A stretch of 64,000 nucleotides of DNA from Cavia porcellus (GCF_034190915.1 NW_026947490.1:66019494-66083493); one strand, 5' to 3'; shown: positions 1 to 13,030, numbered from the stretch's first letter. Program-made: numbers and translations. Notes: generated by a model not told the origin, from the sequence alone.

Positions 1-697
1 CACTTGCCTTTTTTCATGTTTATTAGAATTGTAATAGGCATATTTTTGATAAGACATATACCCACTAAGTACTACTCAAAAATATTTCCCTTTCTTTATT
101 CAACACCTAAGACTTGCAGGGAGAACCACTAGGTGTTCCACCACCACCTACAACGAGCAAAGCAGTAAACATGGTCTGATTACTACCTGCGTGGTAGTGT
201 CCATCACCACAGAAAGCTGGCCATGGGCAAGACCCAGGGCGAACTCATGCTACAGAACCATCCCAAAGGTAATATTAGAGGTATGTTTTCAGAAAACTAG
301 TACTCGACCTTCTCCTGGGTTCATCCACTTGAAAGCACAGTTAAATTTTCATAAATATTCATTATTATAACAGAGAAGTTATTCTATAAATGCCCAAAAG
401 ACTGTTTTTCACAAGGTTTTCATTCCTTATTAAAGTGTGAGTGGAGCAGGAGAAGCGAGAGGACAGGAATGCTGAGACGAGACAAGGCCTACAGTACTTT
501 TTGGCAGCGGAAGGTGCACTGGGGCACTGGATGAGTGGGGAGATAGCAAAATGTCATGATTTTTGTGGTTCACCCTCAGCAGAGCAAAATGGGACGCTGT
601 CTATCAAAATCTAAAACGCATGGACCTTGTGACCTGGAAGCCCACTTCCTCAAATTTGTCCTATAGATATTAAGAGACAAGGGCATAGATACTTAAA
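1..697. other. Single-copy sequence, nothing recognised
   Basis: This AT-rich stretch runs up to the first LTR. I see no open frame of useful length, no SINE boxes and no simple repeat. It ends where an LTR-like TGTTATGG start appears. Confidence 0.5.
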
Positions 698-1182
698 TGT
701 TATGGCTTGTATCTCGACATCCCCCCAAGTCTCATTTGCTCATAGGTGTGGCCTTTCAGAAGAGGCTGAAGGTAAACTGTGTGATTGTGGACTGAGGGTG
801 AATGATAATTAGCCCATTGATTGGTTTAGCATAGCTTTGAATGTGGATAATAGGAAGCCCCTATTATCCCCTGTAAATAGGGTTTGGATGGCACTAGCCA
901 GTAGGCTTACAACCTGGACGGGATAAAAGAGGAGTAAGGAAGAGTTGCTGCTGCCCCTGCCCCTGCCCCTGCCCCTGCCCCTGCCCCTGCCCCTGCCCCT
1001 GCTCCTGCCACTCCGGTTGCTGCTGCCCTACCATGGGCTGTTCCTCCTCTGCTGTGCCATCCTTCGTAGGAGCCACTGACTATGGACTGAAACCTCTGCA
1101 AACTGTGAGGTAAATAAACTTTTCCTCCTTTAACTTGTAGGTATCAGGTATTTTATCCCAGCAACACTAGAGTAAGATGAAT
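698..1182 (+). mobile_element. MaLR-type LTR (ERVL-MaLR), solitary
   Basis: The block starts with TGTTATGG, the usual start of mammalian MaLR LTRs. It carries the typical 3' part: a 'tatggactgaaacctctg' segment, an AATAAA signal at 1113-1118, then TTTTCCTCC and a 'gtattttatcccagcaac' end. The family is the one that includes THE1, MST and MLT1 elements, non-autonomous relatives of ERV-L. No internal region follows, so it is probably a solo LTR. A CCCCTG hexamer array has expanded inside it. The exact 3' edge is uncertain by about 10 bases, and I did not find a clear target duplication. Confidence 0.75.
950..1012. repeat. (CCCCTG)n minisatellite-like hexamer array inside the LTR
   Basis: About nine near-perfect tandem CCCCTG units lie here, with degenerate edges (GCTCCTG). 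On the minus strand one frame reads as alternating Gly-Gln and another as Gly-Ala. That is a by-product of the hexamer and not evidence of a protein. The array sits within the LTR just upstream of its polyadenylation region. Confidence 0.9.
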
Positions 1183-1732
1183 GAGTTCACTGAAACATTG
1201 TTTATAGTACGTGGAACACTAAAAATATTACAGTGACTCATATAATGGATTATTATGCTACAGAAAAAGAGTGGAGCGGCACCTTACATGCTGAGCAGAT
1301 AACGTGTGAAGGAAACAAGGTACAGAGCAATGTTAGCATTTTCCAGTTTGCTTGTTTACAAAGAAGAACGAGAAGGTGAGAAGGGATAGATGTGTGCTAG
1401 GAAATGGAAAGAAGGGACATATTCTTTTTCCCTGTAAGACTGTTCTGCTAAATTTTATTTTTTCAATAGAAAAACAACTTTACCAACTAAGAGGTAGTAT
1501 CCTGTTACCATAGGGCAGGCCTTCGCAAAATTCAAGGGGGGAAAATTTGTCCTGTGCATCTTTGTACCCATGTTCCTGCTGTCTAACAGCCCCACAAACA
1601 CAGTGGCCCACAACACTTCCAACCCAGTATTTCCACCCATCCATGTGTATATGCATAGGTAGCTGCATAAAAATAATACAGTGTGTATGACTGTATACAT
1701 GGTTCAGTGGACTGTTCAAAAAAGAAACTTCT

Positions 1733-1957
1733 TGGCAGTACTGGGAATTGTACTCAGGACCTTTTTGCACTGAATTCTATCTCCAGCTGGGCTTTTAAAT
1801 TTTATTTATTTATTTATTTATTTTTGAGATAGGGTCTTGCTAATTCAGCAAGTTTCCCAGTTGGATTTGAAGTTGCAATCTTTGTACCTCAAGCTTCCAG
1901 GGTGCTGGATTAGTGGCATGTAATACCCTCCAGGCTCAAATTCCTGTTTTAAAGCTA
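1733..1957 (-). mobile_element. Composite ID + B1-like SINE (MEN/B1-dID type), old
   Basis: Read on the minus strand, a 7SL-derived B1-like half (about 1825-1957) is followed by a tRNA-derived ID-like half (about 1733-1795). The plus strand shows the reversed ID signature 'cagtactgggaattgtactc' and the reversed B1 signature 'gagatagggtcttgct'. A TTTA-rich linker (1801-1823) joins them. Composite SINEs of this kind are known from squirrels and related rodents. Many substitutions suggest an old copy. Confidence 0.65.
1801..1823. repeat. (TTTA)n simple repeat
   Basis: About five tandem TTTA units form the A/T-rich linker in the composite SINE at 1733-1957. Confidence 0.85.
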
Positions 1958-4480
1958 CCTTGCATTGAATCAATTCATATCCTACTAATGAATAAATAAC
2001 AAGTCAAAATACAAGGCAGCTAAGAACTTCTGCTTTCTGACCCCTCCCTGTGTCAATAATGACACATAAGGCTATAAGGCCTTTCTGGGCTGTCACACTC
2101 TCCCAGGTCCTATTATCAGGGGAGCAATGAGTGACTCTTACCTCTCCACATATTTGTATATTATTGGCCTTTGGAGAGCAGGTCTCAAGCCAAGCGATAA
2201 CTGATGTTAGGAATTTCAGATATCTTTTGGCCAACAGGCAGGCCTTTGGTGCTGGCACTGGAAATCAGGTCCTCTGGAAAAGATGTAAATCTTGGCAGTA
2301 TTTGAGTACATATTCTTCCCTATCTTCCACCCACGTCTCTTCTCCCACTTGTGAATTTTGCTAAGTGATAGGTATGGCTCCTTCTTCTCCCAGCCTCATT
2401 GTCTTGCCAAGAGCTCTGCCACGTGCCAGGACTACAAGGTCACAAAGATAGAACATGGTCAAAAAGAGGCCTCTAGCACTTCAGAGTGCTCTCTATCTTC
2501 CTACCATCTCTCCAGAAAGTGATTCTGTAGTTAGACTCAGTGTTCCACTGAGGCCACAAAATGCCTGAATCTCTCCTGTGAGATGCCCAGGACCACTGCA
2601 AAGAGAAAATTCTACTTTTTAACTGTCACTTGGCCCCACCATTCCAGGGTAACTCTGAGTTAATGCACATGCTCCTGTGTGTATTCCTCAGAGGTCCCTC
2701 TGGTTCAGTTTCAGTATGTTGGCTCAAAGTAAATAGGTCTGGTTTCCCTTTTTATAGCAGCTTAAGTCTATCCCAGGTTGCCAAAAAAGTATTTATGGAA
2801 CAACTCAGGTCCTCCAGGACCTTCCCAAATCAACACACTGCTCCTGAGCGCTTGCAAGTACTCACGTGGAGAACCACACACCCAGCCCTCACCCTCGAGG
2901 CCACCAGCCTGAGAACCAGCCTGGCTCAGGGCAGCCCTGGTCTGTCGGGAAGCCTCGGGACTTGCAGTCCAATGGCTTCACCTGGAGCTGCTGCCACTGA
3001 GATGTCCTTTGCATTTGCAGATGGATGCAAGAGGAGAATGGAGCTCTGGCAAGGATCATAAAAGATACTGGTGGAGAAGGAAATTGGCTAGATGTTTTCA
3101 TGTTGCTTTGATCTCCATCAGTGTGCTGAAATACTATGCCAAACATGTTCATTGTCTTACATGGGAAATAATAATTATAGTATTAATAATTGTTATAAAT
3201 ATGGGGGCCTTTGTTGTGGAAGAGGGCAAGCTTATGCAATTATCACAAAGGAGTCAAATGCTTTTCTAGGTCCTGTGGGATTAATTGGGGCTTTCAGTCC
3301 AGTTGCAATTGGGAAATTTTCCACATCACCAGTCCATTGCTATAATGGACACTAATTGGCCTCCTTGTTGACAGCACCAGAAGAGAAAGCCCAGGGCCGG
3401 AGTTTGCAGCAGCAGTTTGCTAGAGTCAGGATACTGGCTAAGAAGCTGCTCAGTCACAACCCCAGATCTGCTCTCTTCTAGGGATAAAGAGGGTTTATAG
3501 GGCTGCATGCAGGCTGTTAGTGTCATGATAATTCATTTGGAAATAGCAAATGGCCTTCTAGTATTACAAGGAATTTAAAATATGTTCAGAAAGGCCCTCA
3601 ACATACTCCAGCATTAATAGTCTTTTAATTTGGTAAGGAAGTCACTGAATTTTATTTGATGGCAAAACTGATCAATGAAAGAGTCAAAGTGAGAACCTTT
3701 CACTGTCTTCCTGGGAAGCCAGCATCACTCTCTTCTGTCATGTGGGGCAGGAAGGCATGGTCTGGAAGGCTGGCATACTTTGGATTAGATGAGCACAGCC
3801 TACCAGTCGAACATCTCTCTCTCTGGAGCTCCAAAGTCTTAAGTCATATCCAATCCTTTGCTGATACCTGCCAATTTTCTACTGAGTGCAGGCTGGCATC
3901 CGTGCCAGTACAGACAGCAGTGAGCTCTTATCTCAGTAATCATCTCATTGTTTTCTGTCAGATTCTTCAGCATCTTTGCCAAAATGTCTCAAATGGACAA
4001 ATCTTGTAGAATACAATTAAACAATAATACATCCACTGAAAGGCCCCTTGAGCCTGAAGCACACACAGCCCTTCCCCTCCCCATCACCACCACACTAGCA
4101 TTTCCCATGTAACTGGATTCCCACCTTGCCCCCAACCCTGTACCACCAGGGACTGAATGAGAGGGGCAGGCTGCCTGATGCCGAGGTCCCACCTTGGAGC
4201 TGAGCCTCTTTCTTCCCAGGTTCCCGTTTAGTCCCCTCCGTCTTCTCTGGAGAGAGAGGGCCTGACCCTGATTCACTCTGCTTGCTCCCTGAGGCATTGG
4301 CCACTACTGCTACCTCCAGGCAGCATCAGTGTTTCCTCTCAAGCCTGTTCTGGTCTCCCAGAGAGGCTGCAGTACTGTCTTTGGCTACAGTGATGTCCAC
4401 TAAGTGCCCAGAAACATCTCCAGCAACACAGTCAGAATGCAAGTTGAAAGTGTTTTGAATTAAGAGAGAGGGTGCTGAGC
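1958..4480. other. Single-copy sequence, no gene recognised
   Basis: The longest frame here (2630-3061, plus) has no recognisable domain and no splice or promoter context. A short, very AT-rich stretch at about 3165-3205 (several ATAATTAT/TTAATAATT words) may hold homeodomain-type sites, but that is weak. No SINE, LTR or RNA gene is visible. Confidence 0.45.
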
Positions 4481-4602
4481 TGGGAGCAGTGGTGGGCACC
4501 TGTAGTCCTAGCTACTTGGGAGGCTGAGGCAGGTGGATCCCTTGAGCCCCAGAATTCAAGACCAGCCTGTACAACACAGCAAGATCCCATCTCAATAAAA
4601 GG
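4481..4602 (+). mobile_element. 7SL-derived SINE monomer (proto-B1/FLAM-like)
   Basis: The sequence follows 7SL RNA and Alu/B1 closely: 'gctgggagcagtggtgg', 'cctgtagtcctagctact', 'gggaggctgaggcagg', then 'gaccagcctgtacaacac' and 'cccatctcaataaaa'. The pol III A-box and B-box regions are where expected. The internal 29-bp duplication typical of mouse B1 is absent, so it looks like an ancestral or non-murid monomer. It ends in a short A-rich tail. Confidence 0.8.
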
Positions 4603-6175
4603 TGGGGAGGGGGCAGCTGAAGAACAAAATTTGAAAACACATAATCTGGACATTCTCAGAATGAAGTGAAGGTGCAAAGGAATATAACCAAAATCCCAGG
4701 GCAAGCATAGATGATTAACACTAAAAACATCACATGCTTATCTACGACTGAAGACAGTAAGATCATCACATGCTTATCATGTACCATGTACTTGAGAAAA
4801 TGTGCCCTGCTGTGTCCTTATGAAAGTTACTCACATTTACTTATGCTGACCTGGTCGCCTTGCCAGAAACAAAGGCCAAGACCCAAATTGGCTTAGATCA
4901 CCAGTCAGTGAAACAATTGTATTTAGAGACTGGCTCCCCTATAAGTATGAAGCACAACTCATGCTCACCCAGCATCCTGGGGAGAGGCCCCAGCTTATAC
5001 AATCACTGCTGCTAAGATAGTTTCCCTTCAGCCTTCTCAGCATTTGCCACACTTCAAGTGAGCTTTTGCTTCCCACCCTACCAGCGATGACTCCCCCATT
5101 TCTTGCTAAGAGCTCCACTTCTCCATTCTTCGCTCAAGTGAGGACAAGGCCCTGGAGAGGGGTAGAGGACCACCCAGAAACTCCGGCCCGATGTAACAGC
5201 AGGAGAGACTCACCGACAGGAAACCAGGGCCCCTCTCTGTCTAGTCTGTTCCACTGATTAGAGCTTGGCCTGTCACTGAAATGCAGTGGCCTGGCTTGGT
5301 GGCCTCAATTTTTCAGCCTGTGAGTTCAATCATAAATGAAGTATAGCTTCCATAGGAAGACTGAAGGTCTTCGCTGGAATCTTTCCACTGTTAAGGTTAA
5401 GGAAACTACTGTGTTCTGATCACCTAAGTAAATCATACTTCTTAATCTTCAACGCCAACTTGGACTATTTCCTTCAAAGGGAGACAGTTACCAATGACTT
5501 ATGCAAAGGGAAGACCTGGTATGCAGATAACAGTGTGGTTATCGGGTTAGTTTTCTGCTCTTTCTAACAGCTGGTCAAAGCAATGAAATGTGTGAACCTC
5601 ACTATTTGTGTTTCCAGGGCTGTAAAAATCATGGCTATACAATAAGGGATGAAAAACACATCCCTTGAATGCCACAGCAAAACTCTCACCTGTGAAACAA
5701 ATATTCTGTTCTCCAAAGTCCCAGTTAGCCAACTCCCAAGTTAGCCCAGGGCAGGCGTCACGCAAGGACCAACTCTTCGGTTGGGAGAACCCTGCGCAGG
5801 ACCCACTGACAATTGCTGACTGCTTTGTTAGTGGGAGGAATTTTGGAATTGTGCTTTACCATTGGGTTTTACTTGCATTTGCAAGCTACGCAATTCATAG
5901 GACAGCTTTCAACACTGAATGTATTTTCTGTGCTTTTATATCTTTCTGATAAATTAAGCGCTTGTGTAAGGTGAGGGACTGAAAATATTAGCAGCCAACT
6001 TTCTTCACGGATCTGCCTGCCAGACTCACTGCACAGAAAAGCAGAGACTGATTCCACGTTGCTCCCCCAGCAAGTGCTACCAGCCAGGAACCAGGATGCT
6101 CCCCAGTGCCGCAGTGGGTGGGTAACAGAAGTTCTTCGCCCTGCACGTCTCCAAGCCATTTTGAACAAGGTCTGC
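4603..6175. other. Single-copy sequence, nothing recognised
   Basis: There are no convincing repeats or coding signals. Frames are under 105 codons and have no recognisable motifs. Confidence 0.4.
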
Positions 6176-6420
6176 TAATTGAATTCAGTTGTTTGCCATT
6201 TTAAATGTTTCTGCTTTCTGCAGAACAAGAATATATTAAACTCATTTCATCTGTCATCCAAGAAGAATTGGAGCCTGCATTTTTATTACCAACTGACTTA
6301 TGTTCACCTTTATCCCAGATTTTTTTTGAAATGTTTACAATGTAATTAAAAACAATCTAGTCAAATTATCTATTTGAATTGGTCCCTTTGGGCGGAGATA
6401 AAGGAGGAGGAGAGACGCCT
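6176..6420. promoter_or_regulatory. AT-rich block, possible conserved non-coding element
   Basis: The stretch is AT-rich without being a simple repeat. It carries several TAATTA/ATTAAA-type homeodomain words (about 6340-6355), a GGAGATAA GATA-type site near 6395 and a TGTTTAC-type forkhead-like word at about 6332. It contains no transposon signature. Conservation cannot be judged from one sequence, so this is only a candidate. Confidence 0.2.
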
Positions 6421-9400
6421 GTGATTGCTTCTTTTTTGCTGAGCATGGCTGCCTTCTCACACAGAAATACATCATGCATCTGCTCACCAAGAGCATTTTG
6501 TAATGTCACTGGTGATTTAACAATTACAAAATATTGTAATTGAATGTTCAAATGCTCCCTTTTCTTTTCCTGTTATGAATGATCATGGAACTTGATTAAT
6601 TTCTGCTATTTGGAAAAGACCTGGCTTCGGTAATATCATTTCCTGTGATGCGCACCTCCAGGGAAAATGATCTGAATGCTGAAGTCAGAACCAATTAAAC
6701 ACGCTGTTTCCCCACCACAGTGTGAAGATGAGCCACATTTCTCACTCGGGGCTCAAGCAAGCTTGTCAGGTCTCTGAGGCTCAGTACCACTGGGTGTTGC
6801 ATGCCTCCTGCCAGCTGCAGAAAGAATTCTCTGGGTGCAGCAGCATGATAGACTGGGAAAATGATAAATCCACAGAGGCAGGGCCCCAGCACCAAGACTG
6901 ATCAGCTTCAAGAGCCTGCACTGATCTGGAAACCTTGCTGATTGCCCTGGTGGTCAGAAAGCAGTAGAGAGCTAAGAAGTTGTAGAGCAGCAAAGTGAAA
7001 TCTCTAGATTCTCAAACATCAGAAAAGGAGCCTCTGGGCTGACGAAATATAAGAGCAAATCCTTAAATACCACTGCCAAGTCAGAAATCAGCCATCAAGG
7101 TCCCTTGATGGAGGCTTCTTATTTTTAAAGGTCACTCCACTGATTCCCCACATGGTGCACACAAACAAGTCAAATATCATGAGTTTCTGACCTGGTTGAG
7201 TTGAATGTTGTGGAATTCTGTTCCGTCAACTTGTCCTCTGACTCTGGTATTAAATAAACAAACAATGACAATAACCCAAACCTACAGTATAATTAGGATC
7301 CAGCAAATGAGTTGTCAAGAGCAAACTGCCTGGTCTTCCCAGGAGGCTTGGTGCCAGTCTGTTTGCTTTGGAGGATTTAAACAGCTCTTCCCTGCTGAGC
7401 AATAAATGTAAACCTCAAATTTGCTACACAGATGTGGTTTTTACTAAGGAGACGGGTATGGGTTTGTCTTTCTCGTTTTCCTCTTCAACCTAAAATAGGC
7501 CTTTGATATGTAATATAGAAGCCAACATCTTTTATCATCCTTCGCTTCCAAAGCAGTCAGACATAGGTGTGTCAGAAGTCCTTGAAATGAAGCCTTAAGG
7601 AGCCTGTAGTTCCCCTGCCAGTCCTCTGGCATCCAGCCCCACTCCCCGGCCTCCAAGGTTTGTTTTTAAGAATCAACTCTGCATAATCCGCTCCTCCCTT
7701 TTCACTTTTGGTCCTCACATCAACATTTGTCAATGTATTAATAAATCTTTAATATGAGCTCAAATCCTTCTAGATAGTTCTCCAAAGATCAGCAAGTAGT
7801 AGAGAAGGGTTTTTATTTCATGCAGTTTTATAATAATAAATTAATTCTTTCTCATTCATACTCTCATCAGTAGCCAAGCAAAGCATGACAGCACATTCTT
7901 TGTCCCCATAAAGGCATTTTGTCATTGCTGCCGTGCCCCTTCTTATGGTAACAGTCTTATGGTAACAGTCTTCCAGCAGGGCTTGCTTCCAGCACCTCAC
8001 TTGGGCCAGTGAGGCAATGCCTGTAGGGTCACAGGATGCTTCCAGACTGTGGCCAGCCTGGGTCCGAACAGGCCCCGCCCTCGTGCCACCACGTTGGAGC
8101 TGTAGTTTAAAAACTTGCCAGTGTCCACAGATGCCAGTCCAGGTCCACAGTGGCCTCGTGGTGGAATGTCTGCACAGGACCAGTTGGTCACCCACTTGAT
8201 CAGGAGGATGCTTGCCCTGGGGGTCAGGGATGGGAGGCTCTCAGCCTTGTCTGGGCTTCATGTTTCCAGACTGAGTCATCTTCAAACAGAATGGCTTCCT
8301 CCTCTTTCAGCCTCTTTTAGGCCTAAGGCTCTTCCTAAATCCGATCCATTTTGCTCCAAATTCACCAGCCACTGGTTATTAGTCCTGAGCAGAAGAACCA
8401 CTGTGCCAGACATCAGAGGAAAAGGGTGTACAGAGCACCCATGCAAGGTGAGAGTGGATGCAGTGAGTCAGAGGATGAGAGCTAAAGAGGCATGAGGCAG
8501 ATGAGGGTCTCTGGGCTGGGAAAGAGTTGAGATGGCCTGAAAGGGAAGAGCCAGTTCAGGAGGAGGGACCTGTCACAGCCTGGTTCCCCTAGGGGTTGGC
8601 CCAGGTTGAAAACCCAGAGCCAGAGCTCACCTGGCTTGGGAATGCCCACTTCCTGCCAGTACACAGCTCAGCAGGAATAAGACTCAGCACTGTTTTCTAA
8701 AATGAGGGATGCTTGGCCTAGGCCAGATTCTCCATCTTGGTGCTTTGGGGGGAAATCCCATTATAACTTCTGAAGCCAAGTCGGATTTATGAGTGGAAAG
8801 GCTATACGTGGGGTAATTGAGCTGTTTGTTAGGCCGGCCCTGCCTCAGTCCCCCAGCCAGTACCCAGCAACAGCAGGTTTACTCTTAAAAACCCTGAGCT
8901 GGTTGGAAATGCACCTTGCTCCAGACAGAGGAGATAAACCAGGATTTAAAGGCAATGCATTTTCTACTGGGCAGTCTTATCTGGACTGAGTGCCCGGGGT
9001 TTTCAGCTAAGTCTGAATGTGAAGGATAATTACCATCATGTGTTACCTGAGATTACAGGGTTGTGTTCCAACTAATAACACCAGGAGAACCAAGCAGGTG
9101 TTAATATTTAATCAGTCTCTTGGCTTAACAATTGGATAAATGAGGTGTGTAATTACACAATTATAAAAGACATTTCAGATAGGAATGGTGCTGTTATTAA
9201 CACTGAAGAGGAAAGTGGCGGAAACACACCGCTGGTTCATTTCACAGACACTACCAAAGAAGACCCTTCTAGGGGTCTGCCCTATGAAATTTTAAGCGCA
9301 GATCTCAAAGGCCACGTTTTCTTGTCCTTCTAGGCCTCTCACCTTTTCTGTCAGAGCAGATGTTTTGTCAGTGTCACAGATCTCATTGGAGTCTTTCAGT

Positions 9401-10454
9401 GAAATAAGATCTGGAGTTTTCTGAATTAGATTCTAAATGTAGTCCTATTTGGTCACTCTGTGTGCTGGTAGCTGTTTGCTTGTTTATTCTTTTTCATTTT
9501 GGCTGATACTTGAGCAAAACCAAGCCAAAGCTCGGAGCAATGAATGTCAGTGCCACTTCCTTGGGGTTTTATTTTATTTTTGGCCTGGTTTTCCACCCAG
9601 TGTGAACCACTTCTCTGCATTGTAGGTGGCATTTGTCTACCGGGAGCAACCTGCCTCATACATACCTTTCCACTGGGATGCACATAGCTGTCCAAAGGAA
9701 ATGTGCTTTTCTAATTGAGGGGCCCAGGTATGGTGAGCTAAGTGCTTCTCTCTGTGGCCTGCATCTGGAAAACATAGTCAAGAGCCACTAAAAGCATGTT
9801 TTACACCGAAACTAGAGATGTCATTGGCCAGGTAGACGGCAGCTCTGCAATATGGATAGGAACAGTAAGAGTGAAATTTATTATGGTCGGATCCCTGTTC
9901 CTCCAGGGTCACTTGTCAGAGTGCAAAGAAGCCCTTATCCCTTTGTCTGTTTTGTAGATCACAAAGACTCACCCTAACTGGTGTATGCCCAGTGCCTAGA
10001 AATCTCCACATTGTTTGTTTAGCAGCCAAGCCACCATCTGCTTCCTATAGGGCTTCATGGCTTCCTTTCCATTCTGGGCTAGAAGGAAGGATTAGTTATG
10101 CAGCTTCTCTTACCCCTTACCTGCCCAACATCCTCCATTAATGCCCAAGGCAGACCATCAACTGTGGTGTGAGCAGGAGCAAGAGCCCCGTTCATATCAG
10201 TGTTTCTTCAAGGGCCACACTGTGGTCTAGGCTGGTGGTAGCAAACCCCAGTTTGCATCACTGAAGGCTCTAAAAGATTTGCCATCATTGGCCTAGGATG
10301 GGGCACGAAGGGAGCGAAATCAGAAACAAGAAGTCTTGGTTCATGTCACAACTCTAACATCACCCTTTTTCTGTGGCTTTCCCCAGCTTCCTCAGACAGA
10401 AAGTCTTCTCCCTTTGCTCCTGGAATCTGTTACCTTCTAAAGCCTGAATGGCGC
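6421..10454. other. Single-copy sequence; possible AT-rich regulatory block near 9085-9200
   Basis: Most of this 4 kb shows no repeat family and no coding signal. The part around 9085-9200 has clustered homeodomain-like words ('gtgtaattacacaattata') and lacks repeat signatures, so it could be a conserved element. The frame at 7818-8195 (minus) has no recognisable domain. No RNA gene was seen. Confidence 0.4.
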
Positions 10455-10570
10455 CGTGGAAGATTCATGATACAAGAGACACACAGGCAGACCTGGCTCT
10501 GAATCCCAGCAATACTAACCCTTATTAATGCCAACTGGGAGCTGATTCCCCTTTCCGGGTCCCTGTGCTC
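10455..10570 (+). mobile_element. MIR SINE fragment
   Basis: The order of segments matches MIR (mammalian-wide tRNA-derived SINE): a 'gcagacctggctctgaatcc' segment equivalent to the B-box region, followed by a diverged core. It is truncated and strongly mutated, as expected for a repeat older than the placental radiation. Confidence 0.45.
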
Positions 10571-11904
10571 CTACTACAGGGAGGTGTTGGTGGGGGAGCA
10601 AAGCCCCGCTGGTCTGGCATCTGTGGGAGGGACTAGAGGGAAGCTGGCCCCTTGGCAGCCATTCTACAAATGAGACACCTCTTCTCATCCAGCCTCCTCA
10701 CACTGCCCTGCCAGGGATTTATCAGTGCCTGGAGGTAGCTAAGGCCACTTCATCTTTGGTTTCCCACTCAACATTATTCAAATCCACAGAAAGCCTGCAG
10801 TGAATGCCAGTAGTGATTCCAGGCTATTTTGTTTTCTTCCAGTGGCTCCTCTATCTCTCCTAAAAATGAAAGCCTTGTTTTATTCTCTCCTCTTAAAAGC
10901 TGAAAGAAGACCCGACAGACTGAACCGAATGCAAGGGTCCCCTCCTCACCCTTTGCTCTTCAGGACCATGGAGGCTGCACCATCCAGACCCCTGCAGGTC
11001 TCAGTGCCAGCTGTTCACCAGGTTTCTGACGGACCTGCAAAGCAGTGCATCCCACTATGTGCTGGGACTGGGCTCTCATCTCACAAGCAAGTCAGCCAGC
11101 CAAAGCAGACGGTTACGTCATCTATCTTGCCGCAAGCATCATCCAGTCCCACACACTGTGCCTTTACATGTGAAAAGAAGGACATTAAGCTTCTTTATAA
11201 ACTCGGGGGTCTGGCAGCAGAATGCTTCTTAACACATTTGCACTTAAATTGTTGGGGACCTAGAGAAGGATTTAAGTCATAGCAATCACTGTTAACTGGG
11301 AGAGATAAGCAGGTGAAAGCTGCTGCCGCCTCATGGCACCTCCACTTGCCGATTATAAACACGATTATGTACGTAGTCCTTTCTTCAGCACGAAAAGGAA
11401 CCCCATTCTCTCCCTGACTCAATTAGGGGGCTGGCCAAGAAACAAACCCCTAAAACCCAGCCAGTGTCTGTGTAATGCGTCCCTGCTGTCCCCTGCTGAT
11501 CCCCCGTACACCTCCCCAGGGCTTAGCCTGGTCTTTCTCACTGAGCTGGTGTTGAAAGGCAGTTCTCTGCTAAGTAAATAATGTTGGTCCAAAGCCAAGG
11601 CACTTGGAAGTGAGTTAATCCTTTCTCCATCAAAGTCCCCAACAACAATCTGGGTTTGTTTAACCATTTGGTATTGGTATTTCAGTGCTTTTTCATAAAC
11701 ACTAAGGGAATCACCCACGTTGGCCAGGGTCCAGAGTGGTTGTCACGGCCAGGCGTGCAGTTACTCTGGCTTTCAACAGATGGCCACATCGCGCCCACTG
11801 TGCTAGGAGAAGGTGGTCCCCCCAGCAGAGGTGTGGACCCAAACTTGGACAGCACCTAAGCTGTGTGGATGATCAGGCTAAGCTCTTTGTAGGCAGCTAC
11901 TCCT
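10571..11904. other. Single-copy sequence, no gene recognised
   Basis: A 160-codon frame at 10800-11282 has no domain, and the same DNA is open on the opposite strand nearby. I see no repeat family. Nothing here supports a gene. Confidence 0.4.
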
Positions 11905-12095
11905 TTAACTCAGAGCATCACTCAAGGTAAGTGCTCTATAATGCCTGCTCTACAAAAGAGGAGACTGAGACACTGTGAGGTTAAGTAACCCACTGCTGAG
12001 TCCGTGGTCCCAGATTCAGACCCCAGGGTCTATTGAACAGATGTACCCAGTACACTCAAGCCTCTGCAACAGGGACGCCCCCCTCCAGGGACCAC
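11905..12095 (-). mobile_element. MIR SINE, antisense
   Basis: The plus strand shows the reversed MIR core: 'ctctacaaaagaggagactg', 'agacactgtgaggttaagta' and 'cagattcagaccccagg'. On the minus strand this reads as the standard MIR order (B-box region, 'cttaacctc', 'cagtctcc'). Ends are diffuse. Confidence 0.6.
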
Positions 12096-12606
12096 AGACT
12101 CTGATCCGCACAAGCTTCAGAAGTCTTGCTCTCCAAGTAGGTAGCATCTCAAGGAGAGATCATGGGATGAAGACCTGGCTGGGCCTGAGAAGCTTCTGTC
12201 TCTCTGCACTGGCCCCCAGAAGCTCTCCCCACGCCGGTCTCCTGCTGTCCCTGGTCTGAGGTAACCCAGCATCTCAGGCACTCTCTGGACTGGCCATCCT
12301 CTTCCTGTCTGAGGCAGTCTTTGCTCCATCCACCTTCCTGGTGGAGGGCTCTGGCTCAGAGGGGGGAAGGAAAGAGGCTTGTAAGTCACCCGCTGACCTT
12401 CTGTTATGACCTCCTCTTAATACAAGTAAGATGATACACTAGAGAACAGGGTTACTTCACCATGTGGATCTGGGAGCTCAATAATGTTCTCTTCCTGTGG
12501 ATTCTGGAAAGTAGCCCTTGAGGGCTCTTCTGTACAGGTGCTGAGCTTTCTTGAGTAATTTTCTATAGCACTTCCTGTGTTTGTGATGGTTCTAAAACTT
12601 CTGTTT

Positions 12607-12778
12607 TCTCTTTTTTTTTTTTGGGGGGGGGAGTCTTTTTGAGACAGGGTCTTGCTATACAGTTCAGGCTGGCCGTGAGCTCTCTTTGTAACCCAGGCTG
12701 GTCTCAAACTCACAGCTATCCTGGTGCCTCAGCCTCCTGAGTGCTGGGATTATAAGCGTGTGCTACCATGCCTGGCTT
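12607..12778 (-). mobile_element. B1 SINE, antisense
   Basis: The minus strand reads as a 7SL-derived B1: 'gccaggcatggtagcac', 'cccagcactcaggaggct', 'gaggcacc', 'gagaccagcctgggtt', and a second partial copy of the central motif, so it appears to contain the B1 internal duplication. The plus strand begins with T and G homopolymer runs (12611-12630), which are the reversed A-rich tail. It supports a rodent origin for the window. Confidence 0.8.
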
Positions 12779-13030
12779 CTATGTATTTATTTAAACATTA
12801 AATAGCACATTGCTGGGGCCATTATTGTTGCCATCTAAATGTCCATCTACAAGACCAAGAGTTCTTTTGGGAGACAGCTTTCATGTCTCTATGGCCCAAT
12901 GTTGACGTGGCTCATGCTAGCAGCAAACAATTCTGATAATCAGATAATTGGATTTATGTAAAGTCCCACATTAATTCCACAGATGGAGAGAGGAGAGAAA
13001 AGGGCATAGCAGAGTTGATTTTGTTTTTGT

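Noticed and set aside
894..1101. Gly-Gln or Gly-Ala repeat peptides on the minus strand
   Set aside because: They are translations of the (CCCCTG)n array inside an LTR.
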